NCBI GenBank assembly: GCA_049115695.1 | Contig: JAGDZR010000008.1 | Coordinates: forward strand, 1 to 58,433 | Origin: JAGDZR01 sp049115695 | GTDB taxonomy: Bacteria; Bacteroidota; Bacteroidia; Cytophagales; Cyclobacteriaceae | Direction: 5' to 3' | DNA: 58,433 nt | Program-made: the position numbers and the translations under genes | The notes under the pieces: generated by a model | The model's input: the letters and a program-made list of their open reading frames with translations, nothing else | Told to the model about the DNA's origin: nothing | The model's database searches: none | In this document: positions 44,014 to 56,000 of the stretch, one piece after another | How positions within the stretch are numbered: the stretch's first letter is position 1 | Layout: every line of letters begins with the position of its first letter

Positions 44014-45515
44014 CTTGGTATGGTCGTCAGTGTTACGGTGGATTCCCCATAATACCCTCTAGACTCCTTGAAACCCCTGGATTTCAACATCATTTGATCC
44101 AGGTTATCCTGAATATACTTAAAGCCATCCGTTTCCTGAACCATGAGTGGCTCAAACGGCTCATCACTGGCGATCAATTGTATGTATTCGACTCCACAAG
44201 GGCAGCTCGTCTCCCAGGTCATTGGCACTTCGATCATCTGATTCGTCCGGGATTCATCAACTTTTAAATTATCAAAGAGAAGTAGTTTTGAATCATCACT
44301 CCAAATATTGATTAACCTGATGTACGCCGGTCTGCTGACCTGAAAATAGAGCTTCATTTGGTCCCCCTCTCTGAAAATCAAAGCCTGACTCCCCTGTGAG
44401 GTCATTAGATTGGTAATCAATCCACCGTTTGTTGGTTTAGTATTGTTAAGGAACGTATTGGTAGTCAATGCTGCTGGCTGTTCGCTTTCCAATTCATACT
44501 TTAGGGCTAATTCCTCAAATCTCTCCTTCTTCACATTCACTGATGAACCTGCAATCATTCGAATAACTTCCCCTCCGGACATAGCGGATAGTTTTAAGCT
44601 GATTTGCACCTTATCCTGACCTGGCCAATAGCTACCTGTCAGGTGCCAACCCCCTTGTTCATCCTGATCCTTAATAGTAAATCTGGATGAAAGCTGCTCG
44701 AGTAAAAGGTTCTCAAAGTAATTGGAAAATTCCGTTGCAATATCAGTATTCCGATAAGTAACAAGACCTACACTTATTGGATGTTGTTTTTCCTGCACTT
44801 CAGCAAACAATTTGTCCGCCAGGAATATGGCTGCATCTGACAACATGATTTCGGTAGAGTTACGCTTGCTTTCAGCTCCGTCTACTGCCCGATTGAAATA
44901 TTGCGTCCAGGTATTTTTCATGAGCACCATTTCGTTTTCTATTCCCAGGTACTCCAACATTTCGCGTGTTTCCTTTGCCTTTGTCAGCTGATCGAGCGCG
45001 TTCATATACTTTGTATATGCTTCTGCCGGACTGCTCATCTTATCTGCAATCTTTAATTCATCTCGCACATCGTCCATCTCATTTCTCAGCTGATCGTAAT
45101 ACCCCTTGATCACTAGCCGTCTAGAGATAAAGGCAAAGCCGTAAATAACGCGCTCACGTTGGTCTACATAGGTTTCCGTCTTTAATCCATAAGCCTCCAA
45201 TCCACTGGAGGTAATGGTTGTTTTGTTGAAGTTTTCCATTGACAAACCATTCGCATTGATCATCTCATTGGATGAGGAGCTGGAAATCGAAACAAATATG
45301 GTTTCAGCCAATGCGGTGCGTGCAGCACTTTTCACCTGGCTTTCCAACTTGGCAACATCATCCTGCTTTTGGAAGGAGCGCGAGACAAATCCGGAATAAT
45401 AGTCGCCGGCTGGATACTCCGTCTTTCGCATCAATGGTTGAACCCAGTTGGGTCGGATTTGTGCAAATCCAACGCCACAGAGCATGAATAGTAAGATATA
45501 AGCGGTAATCTTCAT
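44010..45515 (-). CDS. exported LPP20-like / DUF4384 protein
   Basis: 501 residues, signal peptide (YILLFMLCGVGFAQ). The N-terminal third resembles LPP20-type domains (GDYYSGFVSRSF, SAARTALAETIFVSISSSSS). The middle (about 245-345) may be a FlgT-like or Ig-like beta domain. The C-terminal part (about 375-470) looks like DUF4384 (GDQMKLYFQVSRPAYIRLIN, LLLFDN). Such proteins are known in Bacteroidota envelope-associated clusters, but their biochemical role is unclear. Its ATG overlaps the TAA of the upstream gene by one base (TAATG), and its stop overlaps the next gene's GTG. Confidence 0.7.
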   Translation of the reverse strand: MKITAYILLFMLCGVGFAQIRPNWVQPLMRKTEYPAGDYYSGFVSRSFQKQDDVAKLESQVKSAARTALAETIFVSISSSSSNEMINANGLSMENFNKTTITSSGLEAYGLKTETYVDQRERVIYGFAFISRRLVIKGYYDQLRNEMDDVRDELKIADKMSSPAEAYTKYMNALDQLTKAKETREMLEYLGIENEMVLMKNTWTQYFNRAVDGAESKRNSTEIMLSDAAIFLADKLFAEVQEKQHPISVGLVTYRNTDIATEFSNYFENLLLEQLSSRFTIKDQDEQGGWHLTGSYWPGQDKVQISLKLSAMSGGEVIRMIAGSSVNVKKERFEELALKYELESEQPAALTTNTFLNNTKPTNGGLITNLMTSQGSQALIFREGDQMKLYFQVSRPAYIRLINIWSDDSKLLLFDNLKVDESRTNQMIEVPMTWETSCPCGVEYIQLIASDEPFEPLMVQETDGFKYIQDNLDQMMLKSRGFKESRGYYGESTVTLTTIPR

Positions 45516-46153
45516 TAATTTTTACTCAGTAATCGGTCAAGTTCGGCTTCATTGTCACTAATCTTTCCTCTCAGACCATCTCTAATTGACTCCTCAGTGA
45601 TCTCCTTAGCATTTTTAACATCATAGAGTACAGTATATCGATATTCAAACTTATCATCTACGCGTCTCATCATTTCGATCACAGGTCGGATTGCCCCTAT
45701 CTTATTTTGAATCAATGTTTTGCTACTGGCCACAAACTCATCAATCGTTTGCATCTCTGTTGCAGTATAACCCGAATTGGCTTTGTTACTGGTAATAAGC
45801 GCAGTAACCTCTGACTGAATTTGACCCGCAAGACTTTGTCGTGTATTGTCCATGGCATTGGCTTGGGCTACTCCTTCCGTACCTGCAATAGCACTTCCCG
45901 TAGCAGCCAAGTACCTCAATGCACCCTCATCGTCCACCATCACTTGCATGACTAGTGAGCGTTCAAATTGATTGGCCAGCGGCATATTACCGGGCAAGTT
46001 CGTATAGCCCTCTTTTTCCCATTTCTTAGCCTCTTTCTTAGCTTCCTTAATGACCTTTTCTTTCTGGATCATTTTTTCAGCTTCCTTGTAGGTTGTTTGT
46101 GCAAACAAGAAGCTTACGAATAGGACGAGGCATGCGGTGATTGTAAGTCTCAT
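45515..46153 (-). CDS. small exported LPP20-like protein
   Basis: 212 residues with a signal peptide (LTITACLVLFVSFLFAQ). A basic segment (VIKEAKKEAKKWEKEGYTN) is followed by an LPP20-like body (ATGSAIAGTEGVAQANAMDN, QSLAGQIQSEVTALI) and a helical C-terminus. Related in style to the N-terminal domain of its neighbour at 44010. Function unknown. It lies 12 bp downstream of the small membrane protein gene. Confidence 0.65.
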   Translation of the reverse strand: MRLTITACLVLFVSFLFAQTTYKEAEKMIQKEKVIKEAKKEAKKWEKEGYTNLPGNMPLANQFERSLVMQVMVDDEGALRYLAATGSAIAGTEGVAQANAMDNTRQSLAGQIQSEVTALITSNKANSGYTATEMQTIDEFVASSKTLIQNKIGAIRPVIEMMRRVDDKFEYRYTVLYDVKNAKEITEESIRDGLRGKISDNEAELDRLLSKN

Positions 46154-46165
46154 AGTATGATGGAT

Positions 46166-46570
46166 TTAGTTTTTTTGTGATTCATTATCATTTATCATTT
46201 TCAACGTGTCACTATATGTGGCACTGTCGCTATATACTGGAGGCTGATTCATTTGGAAGGGTGATTGCTCACTCGTGACTTCCGATGATCTCATCCAGAA
46301 CCAAGCAAGTAAAACACTTGCCGCAATCCCAAATGACCATGTCGTTATTTTTCTGATTTTAACCTTCCGTTGATATTGGTCATGGTAACCGTTCAGCTCT
46401 TCCTTGAGTTGTAACTCCCCAAAACCAGTGATGGCGTCTTTCATAAGATTTAGTGATGCCAGTTCTTCTTCAGAAAGGCTCTGAGTACCATTTTCCCATT
46501 GCTCCATTTTATCCTCCCAGCTCATACCCATTCCTCCTTTTTCAAACCTGTCCTCATTCTTTTCAGACAT
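46166..46570 (-). CDS. small single-pass membrane protein, possible anti-sigma factor
   Basis: 134 residues: an acidic, soluble N-terminal part (about 1-70), a basic stretch and one membrane helix (about 77-93, FGIAASVLLAWFWM), and a short outer tail rich in Ser/Pro. Its ATG lies 48 bp inside the ECF sigma gene. That arrangement, plus a single TM with cytoplasmic N-terminus, suggests an anti-sigma factor, but no zinc-binding anti-sigma motif is seen, so this is positional inference. Confidence 0.55.
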   Translation of the reverse strand: MSEKNEDRFEKGGMGMSWEDKMEQWENGTQSLSEEELASLNLMKDAITGFGELQLKEELNGYHDQYQRKVKIRKITTWSFGIAASVLLAWFWMRSSEVTSEQSPFQMNQPPVYSDSATYSDTLKMINDNESQKN

Positions 46571-47064
46571 CTGTATTTTTGTTCACGTACACCCTGTTCG
46601 GATGTGTACTTGAGTTCTTCTGCCAACTCCGCGTAACTCAGCTGGTGATAGTACCAACCCACTAAAATTTCGAGGCAGTTCTTTCCAAATTCTTTCAACC
46701 TTTGCATCAGCTCCTTGCAATCAGGACTGGCGCTTTGATGTTTAAGTTCAAAGTCCATTTCATCGACGAACTCTACCTCTGGCATCACGGTCATGCTTTT
46801 CTTTGATTTGAGCCTGGACATCCAAACTCTCCAACTGATGGCATACAGATAGGTACTCAAAGCACTTGTTAACTCGAACTCCTGCTGCTTACAGTTTTGA
46901 TAAAATATCAATAGTGTATCATGGAAGGTATCCTTCGCGTCTTCGTCACTACCTGAGTTTTTAAGCACCATGGCCTTTACCTGACCAAAGGCCTTCTGAT
47001 AGCAATGCTTTAAGACAGTGGTGTCACCATTCTGCAAACCCAACACGAGCAATTCATCTTTCAT
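46522..47064 (-). CDS. ECF-type RNA polymerase sigma factor
   Basis: About 180 residues. I use the ATG at 47064 (MKDELLVLGL); an in-frame TTG at 47070 would add two residues. Region 2 shows DAKDTFHDTLLIFYQN and ALSTYLYAISWRVWMSRLK; region 4 shows CLEILVGWYYHQLSYAELAEELKYTSEQGVREQKYRCLKRM (read in two parts at about 130-170). The sigma gene starts 12 bp after the stop of the giant surface-protein gene and overlaps the downstream membrane-protein gene by 49 bp. Its regulon could include this operon. Confidence 0.88.
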   Translation of the reverse strand: MKDELLVLGLQNGDTTVLKHCYQKAFGQVKAMVLKNSGSDEDAKDTFHDTLLIFYQNCKQQEFELTSALSTYLYAISWRVWMSRLKSKKSMTVMPEVEFVDEMDFELKHQSASPDCKELMQRLKEFGKNCLEILVGWYYHQLSYAELAEELKYTSEQGVREQKYRCLKRMRTGLKKEEWV

Positions 47065-47076
47065 CGTCAATTAGTG

Positions 47077-50000
47077 CTATTTGGTTAAAATCAGTCGTTT
47101 CATTTCACTTTTACGCTCTCCATTGATAATCTGATAGAGATAGACTCCTGCCTCAAAGCCTTCAGCATACCACTTGACCTCTGACCATCTTCCTGTGCGT
47201 ATTTCACTTTCCATCTGCTCAACTAACTTTCCGGATAGAGAGTAAATACTGACTTTGACATGCTCCTGACCATCGCCATCTACAAAAAACCTGAAAGTGG
47301 CCATTTCCTTCATTGGGTTTGGATAGACGAGCGCAGGAAGCAACATTTTATCCAATAATACTTCGCTACCGTATATAAACTGGATTTTTTGCACATCAGC
47401 CGTCTTCAACGATAAAGAGGACATTGATTTCATGTCATATCCCATTTCAAGTTCAGGCAGGTAAAGCATTAGGTGGCCAGGCATATTTTGCAAAGCTGAC
47501 TGGTCCCAGTCCAATTTTGCAACAGGTTCGGAAACGTTAAGCTCATAATCCCAAGTAAACCCTTCTTCGGGTGATACCATACTGCGGCTCAAACCGCTGA
47601 GTGACTCTGTCAATGCAAATGAATAGTTATTACCTAAAGAAGGAGGTGTTTCCAAATCGAGCCGATCCAAACCCACCTCACTTGCTGCACTCATCCCAAT
47701 ACCGGTCAGATTGGAAGACCTGATGCCATGAGTCAGTTCCATTTGCAATCTCCATTCGTTCGGAGAAAAGAAATAGCTCGCATCACCATCTCCCATTCTT
47801 CCTGCCGAATTGATTTCATGTTTAGGTAAGTACAAGGTAAGGGCTCGGTTTACTTTGAGAAACCCGCCTTCAAATCTTTCTAGCCTGGACACTTGTTGAT
47901 AGGCGCCATTGTAGACATATACCTTACCCACATCACCCACAAAATCATCCGCCGCAACAAATCCCTGATCAATATTCCATTGGATCACAGCTGCCCAATC
48001 CAAACTTTCCATAAATGGATTGCCTATCATGTTCCAGCCTGATTCCAGGTTCATTTCAAAACGATGATCCCGATTGAGCTGTGCCCATTTTGACCCCATA
48101 GGAATTTCAAAATCCACATCCGCATCCGCTGCAAACCAATAACCCTCTCCTGCCTTTAACGAAGCACTGGACGTAAGATCTACTGCATTGGTAGCTGTTG
48201 AGTACTGTAATATCCTCCAGGTTTTACCCAACTTATCCGCACCGAGTTTCTCGAAAAATGCACTCAAACCTATGCTCCTTAAAGGCACAGCGATAATGCG
48301 ATAATGCTCTTGTTTCTTGCCCTGCTCATTCACAATTTCAGCCAGATCATTGACCATATCCGATGGGTTCTCAACCGTAATGGTAATGGCCTCAATCAAA
48401 GTGGTGTGCCCATCTGATCCCGAAATGGTCAAATTATGACTGCCTGCAGTTAAATCTTCAGTTGTCACCAATATGTTGCCCTTTACCTCAAACAACTCAC
48501 CAATATTGACTTCAAAAGTTTGCTGATCATTGGCATCCTCATCAATGAGCGATAACTCACCTACTTCAAACCCAGGACCACTATTAGCAGGAATGGTCCT
48601 ATTCGACAAAATGATACCCGTCGGAGGATTATTTGAAGGTGTTTCTACTTCATCTGTTATGAATACGGTGAAGTTCTCACTGATAGAGGCCAGACCTGAA
48701 TCTGTTGACTTAACCGTAATCTGATATGAAGTCTTCTGTTCAAAGTCAAAATCAACATTTGACCGAAGAGAGTCCCCAACTATTCTGAAATCATCTGCTC
48801 CATTGATCAACTCATAAGTATGTGAATCCACATCATCAGGATCCATTGTAGAAAATGTGCCGATGTATTGATTGACGCCACTATTCTCCATGATTTCATT
48901 TCCAGAGAGCAATATCGCAAAAGGCTTATTATTACCTGTCTCATTGAGATCGATGAGCCTGATCTCAAATGAATTGGCCAAAACCCCGCCCCGACCATCA
49001 CTCGTCTGCAACCTGATTTTATAGGGATTGATGCCTTCTTCAAAATCCAATTTCAATTTGGTGACCAGTGAATCACCTTCAATGTCAAAAAACTGATTAT
49101 GTGTATCCCCTTCACCCTGCACCAATTGATATGTATGGCTATCACTTGCATCAGCATCAACTGTAGTAAGTTGTGCCACCAGCGTTCCGGGATTCTGCTC
49201 TTCATAAACACTATCAGCTGACAAGGTCAGGCCTGTTGGCGCATTGTTATCTGGATCAACCAATACAGCGCTGACCGTCCATTCAGCACTATCCACTCCA
49301 TTCTCAGCAATGACATAATAGGTGATAGAATCAGTCAGATCTATAGCGGATGTACCACTAATTTGTGCAGTCCCATCAAGCTTTAAGGTAGCACCTTCGG
49401 AAATCGTAAAGGCTGGCACTAGTCCGGTTAGGATCGTTTCCTGATCCAAATAGACGGTGATATCCTGATTACCATTGTCTATGGTTGCTGTTTGTAATTC
49501 ATCTGGGATGGAATAGGTCAAGATATCGGAAGCACTATTTTGTTGAACATTGACTGAAATGATCCAAGCCTGTGTATCACCATTTTCGGCTGTAACCGTG
49601 TAAGTGACAGCTGAAGAAAAGTCTTGTGCTGTGCCACTTGCTGGGCTAATGGTTGCGCCTGTTGACACTTCGATTGTTGGTGTGAGAACTGTGAGGTCTG
49701 TATCATATGGCATGGTCAATGAAACAGTATGCGTGCTCGTATCGATGGTTCCTTCGACTGGCTCAGGATGACCATCGCCACTCGCAATGACGAATGATGT
49801 GATATCCGTGCTATCACTAAATGATTCCGCTGTAGTAACCATCACTGACCAAGCCTGTGTATCACCATTTTCGGCTGTAACCGTGTAAGTGACAGCTGTA
49901 GAGAAGTCCTGAGCCGTCCCACTAGCCGGACTGATCGTTGATCCTGTTGACACTAATATGGTTGGCGCAAGAACTGTGAGATCTGTGCCGTCAGCCATTG

Positions 50001-53000
50001 TCGCAGATATAGTATGTGCACTTGCATCTATGCTGAGAGACCCTGAAACAAGTTCAGGGTGACTGAAGGAAAGGATATCAGTGCTGTCGTTCGCGACATT
50101 GCTGATGGTGACCGTCCAGTCTTGCGTGTCACCATTCTGCGCGGTGACGGTGTAAGTCTGAGCTGAAGTAAAATCAAGAGACGTACCGCTGGTTGGGTTG
50201 ATAGTTGCATCGCCGGATACGGTGATGGTTGGTGCTAATGCCATTAAGCTTGTGCCGTATGGTAATGTTGCGGTGACCGTATGAGCACTGGTGTCGACAG
50301 ACCCTGAAACAAGTTCAGGGTGACTGAAGGAAAGGATGTCCGTGCTGTCGTTTTCGGCATTGGCGATGGTCACAGTCCAGTCTTGCGTGTCGCCATTCTG
50401 TGCGGTGACGGTGTAAGTCTGGGCCGTGGTGAAATCAAGTGAAGTGCCACTTATTGGGTTGATTGATGCATCACTGGATACGGTGATGGTTGGATCCAAT
50501 GCTGATAAACTGGTGCCGTAGGGAACTGTTGCGATCACGGTGTGAGCACTGGTGTCGATGCTGAGGGATCCTGCAACAAGTGCGGAATGACTGAAGGTGA
50601 GAATGTCGGTACTGTCGCTTTCTTCAGTAGCTACTCTAATGGTCCATTCATTATCCGTACCATTTCCAGAAGTAACGGTATAGGTAAGTTCAGAACTGAA
50701 GTCTCTTGCCAATGAAGTGTCAGGTGAAATGGTTGCTCCTGGAGATAAAACAACAGATGGCTTCAGGCTTGTTAGGCTTGTGTTGTAAGGCATGGTCACA
50801 TCAATGACATCAACTCCAAAATCAATGGTGGTATTCCCTACCTGACCCGTAATACTGAATTCATGAATGCTGTTGGCCTGGCTGCTTGAAGGCCAATTGC
50901 CATACCCAAATAAATCAGCAATATCTGAATCCTCTAGGGCTACACCGTAAATGGCAATGTCATCCATTTCTCCAAAAAAGAAATTATTGTTGGCCGCATC
51001 CGGGGAAGCCCCAAATCTTAAATTATGCGTACCTATTACTTCCGTATTGGATACGCCTGTGCTTGTCGCTAACAAACTCCCATTCTTGTACCATTTCAGT
51101 GTTTCAGCGCTTGCATCAAAAACCATGACGGCATGGTTCCAGTCATGGTAATCAACGGAGACAGGAGGTGCCGTACCCGTACTGATATGTGATGAGTTAC
51201 CAACACCTGCCCTAATACTACCTGCTACACTTCCATACTGCGAGTATATATCTACGCCTCTTACCGTCTCATCATTTTTGACCAGGTATTGCAATTGATC
51301 TTCTTCATATGGCTTAAACCAAAACGAAATGGTTTTTGAACCTATACCAAGCAATGGTGAACTGAGGGCTATGTAGTCATCATCACCATCGAAATACGCA
51401 GCGCTATTAGCATTACCAAATCGATCTTCGGTGAACTGAAATCCTGTACTTAGGGTTCCATTATGTCCATTACCCGTGGAATCTGTGGCATTGGCATCTA
51501 GTTTGTAGAATGCCATCAATCCTGTTCCTTCTTGAATGGTGACCGTCCAGTCTTGCGTATCGCCATTCTGAGCGGTGACGGTGTAGGTCTGGGCAGAGGT
51601 GAAATCAAGTGACGTACCGCTGGTTGGGTTGATGGTTGCATCTCCGGATACGGTGATGGTTGGATCCAATGCGGTTAAACTGGTACCGTAGGGAACAGTT
51701 GCGGTGACGGTGTGGGCACTGGTGTCGATGCTGAGGGATCCCGCAACAAGTGCGGAATGACTGAAGGTGAGAATGTCGGTACTGTCATTGTCCTGATTAG
51801 TGATGGTGATCGTCCAGTCCTGTTCATCGCCATTTTGGGCAGTGACGGTGTAAGTCTGAGCGGTGGTAAAATCGAGCGAGGTGCCGCTCGTTGGGTTGAT
51901 CGATGCATCTCCCGAAACGGTGATGGTCGGGTCCAATGCTGATAAACTGGTACCATAAGGTACTGTAGCTATGACGGTGTGGGCACTGGTGTCGATGCTG
52001 AGAGACCCTGAAACGAGTTCAGGGTGACTAAGGGACAAAATATCAGTGCTGTCGTTATCTGCATTGGTGATGGTCACTGTCCAATCCTGAGTACTGTCGT
52101 TCTCAGCAGTTACTGTATAGGTGACTGGTGAACTGAAGTCTTGTGCTACACCAGTCAAAGGATCGATGGTCGCTCCTGTGGACTGAGTAATGGTGGGTGT
52201 TAGACTAGTTAGCACGGTACCATTTGGCATAGTGACAGCCACGGTATGGTCTGAGGTGTTGATGACTTCATCACCGATCTGATCAGTGATATCAAAACCA
52301 GTGATATCACTCGCACTGCTACAACTTGCAACATCACCTGAAATCGTCCAGTTGTGTTCGTTGATCAAAGTATTTCGTGCTGTCACTGAACAATATTCTA
52401 GTCCAGATGCCCCTAGCTCAATACCCGATGGAATCTGCGTTTCTCCAGCCTCAAGGGTGGCCCAACCCTGCAAGGTTGCATCATAGTTGGTCTTGCTCAT
52501 GGAAGTATTGAAGAAGATACTCCTGATCCCATCCTCGCTGTTGTTTTGCTCTACACTACTGATGTCCCAGGCCGCAAGACTCTGATCAAACTGCTGGGCC
52601 CAATAGAACATACTTCGCATATCTGTCACATTGGATACATCCCAGCTATCCATGGGTTGGTTGTACACATCAGCCCCAGAGAACATGAGGCCGATTGATA
52701 CCACATTCGAAAGATCCCATGAATCAATATTTTGATTGAATGAATTTGCCTCGGCGAACATACCAAAGAGTACAAGGGCGTTGCTCAGATCCCACGAAGA
52801 CACAGCTCCATTGAAAGTAAACGCATTGGAGAACATGTTATCAAAATTGACAATCCTCGAAACATTCCAATGATCCAGGTCGGCATTCACCGAAGTAGCT
52901 CCCTGGAACATACTTGTCAGGCTCGTCACGTTGGACAGATCCGGAGCATCTGTTGCCGTAATATCCAGATTGAAACAACCGTAGAAACTGTTTTGCATGG

Positions 53001-56000
53001 ACGTCCAGGCTATATCACCCCACTGGTCGACCGATACAATTTTGGCCGTGTCCTGTCCTTCAACCCCATTATTGAAATAGATCCTTGGAAAGTCACCTTT
53101 AATAGCTACTGTATAAGTACCTGCGGTAGCATATGAATGGGTTGCATCTCCGTTTTGACCGGTTTCAATTGTACCATCTCCCCAATCCACGGTGTAATCA
53201 TATCCTGTTCCGGTGGTCGGAATGGTGATGGACTCATTGGCCGTGGTTGTTTGCCAGGTGGTCACAAATGAAGTAGGATCATTTGCGAGCCAATCATCCT
53301 GGAAATAGAGTTGAGCAACCTCAGCTGAGTCAAGGGCGCGGTTGTAGATTCGAATGTCGTCGACCCTTCCGTCGATAGATACTGGTGACGCAAAGGCATC
53401 TCCTACAGTGAGCCCAGATAGGCCACTGTCATTCCAGGCATTATCATTTGTATCCACCAAAACACCATTAAGGTACATTGCTTTGGACGTACCATCGCTT
53501 ACACCCACTATGTGGTACCATAACCCTGCGCTTAATAAATCTGAGGAGTAAGAAGGATCTCCGGTAGTAGGTTGATCACCAAAAAACCTAAGATTACCCC
53601 CCCCTCCAGCGTCAGTGTAAATGCCAAATCCATTGGGACTGTCCCATTGAGAGATGATGTAACTATCAGTTGATTGATCTACTGTATCAAAATAAACCCA
53701 GGCGGAAATGGTCATGTTATCAAGATATGGATCAATATCAACAGGCAGATCAATAGATTCTGATTCTACAAACTCATAAGCCGCACTTGTATTTCCAAAT
53801 CGATCATTCGTTACAGTAGCCCCATTCACCGTCCCATCATTCCCGTTGGTTGTGGCGTCTAGCGCATCATTATCCAATTTATAGTAAGCAATAAGTCCTT
53901 CATCTACCGCGGAAAGTTGCTTGTGCCAAACAATTTTAGAGGAACTCTGAAAAGCTATAGCAATATCCAGGTCTCCATCTCCATCAATGTCGCCTGCGTC
54001 ATTGGCACTCGGCCTAGAACCCTCGGTGAGAATTAACTCGCTGAAATTCTCCGAGCCATCATTGAAGAACACAGACATTTTGCTCGAAAAATTGCTTACC
54101 AATATGATATCCTGAAAACCATCTCCATTGATGTCGTTCACTTTGAGGCTCCCTGCTCCTGAGACATTGGCACTGATGCTACGTTCGGTAAACCCTAGAC
54201 TGCCATCATGCTCGAGCCACCTTAAAGCTGCCCCATTCGAGGCAGCAATGACAATATCTAGATCGCCATCTTCATCCAGGTCCGTCATCTCTGTGTCGCT
54301 TGGTTCAGAAATAGTCGTAGAAATGGAGGTCATGGTCAGGTCAAAATCTCCATCGTTTCGGAACCAATAAATACCAGTGTAGACACTTGCAACCGAAATA
54401 TCCAAATCTCCATCTTTATCAAGATCTCCAACTGCAATCCCTCGCACTCCAATTGTACCAGTTTCGTACTGTCGTAGGGAGAAGTTCATGCCTCCATCAT
54501 TTTCGAAGACGCTCAGCACGTTACCATAAGAAGATATAAAATCCATGTCTCCATCACCATCTAAATCAACAGCTAATCCATCAGTGGTATGTTCTCCAAT
54601 AAACAGATCATTAACTGTGAAGTTTTCAGAACCGTCATTTTCATACCATGTAATTCCTGAAGCTCCAAAACTTAATGTGATAATGTCCATGTCCCCATCC
54701 AGGTCAAAATCTACCAATACAGGACTGGCAAGTGTGCTTGAAGCAAAGTCTTGGATAGTTTGTTCAGAAGCGAAAGTCCCTGCACCATCGGTGTTTTCAT
54801 ACCATCCCAATATCCCGTTATTCATGGAGCCCTTGATCGCATCCAAATCTCCATCGCTATCCAGATCTGCCAGCACGACTTGGGTGAAATCAGATCCTCC
54901 GTTGGCTATGTTTTGCTCAGTTTCAAACACTGCAGCGGCCTGGCTTGCCTGCACATCAAACTCGATTACCACTGTACTGTCCAAAAGCAAGTCATTGATA
55001 TACACAAAAACATGTTCTCCAGGTAAGAAGTCTCTTGATGGATCAAAAGTCACCGATGTTCCATCTTTCGAAAATACCCCCCCAACAGAGCCTGTTTGGC
55101 TAGCAATGATCAAGATATTGTCATCTGACAAATCATTTAGAGTGCTATTGTGAATAAAACCAGGATCTACAACCTTATCAAATTCAAAAACTATGTTGGA
55201 TGACCCGGCTACACCCTTTGCAAATGTTGCCGGAGAAGATGAGATCAAATTGAATACTGGCCGTTCCTGATCATACAGCTTCTTTACTTCACTGGCATCC
55301 ATGGGGCGATCATAAAGGCGCATATCATCCAGCTTACCATGCCAGGAAACAGATCCCGCGGTAGCTCCCAGTCGAAGGTTAAATTGATTTTGCCCTTTGG
55401 TATCTTCTGTAGGTGTTGAGACTGCCAACTCTCCATCCACATAGAGTTGTAAGTCTGTACCGTCGTAGGTAGCCACAGCGTGATGCCAACTCTCATCTGC
55501 CACATTTTTATCATCATCTATCACGGTATAGTTGGTACCATCATTATTGATCAAAACACGTGTATGATTTTGATCAACTACCACCATGCCAAGGTATCCT
55601 TCAATATCCAGCATGACCGCATAATCGATAGCAAGGTCCGGAGAGGTCTGGTACCAAACTGAGGTAGTGAAATATGCACTAGTATCAATGCCCAACACTT
55701 CTATCCTGTCATCATCTCCATCTAGTAGAACGGCTCCATTCGCATTGCCAAATCGGTCAGAGGAATAGGTCAGTCCACCTAATTCCGTGCCATCATATCC
55801 GTTTTCTGTGGAGTCCGTAGCATCTCCATCCAATTGGTAATAGGCTACTAGTCCATCTGACAAGGTAGGTTGCTCTAAATCATAGAGCAGAACCACTTCA
55901 TCAGCGTTTAGCGCTCGATCATAAATCCGGATATCATCGATCAAGCCAGGAAACAAGGTGCTTTGGCCATCATTTTCACCGATTAATAACTTGGAAGAAT

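Noticed and set aside
54545..55153. 202-residue open frame opposite the FG-GAP region of the giant gene
   Set aside because: It is antisense to Asp/Gly-rich repeats, whose codon pattern produces long open frames on the other strand; the peptide is Ser/Pro-rich low complexity with no family resemblance.
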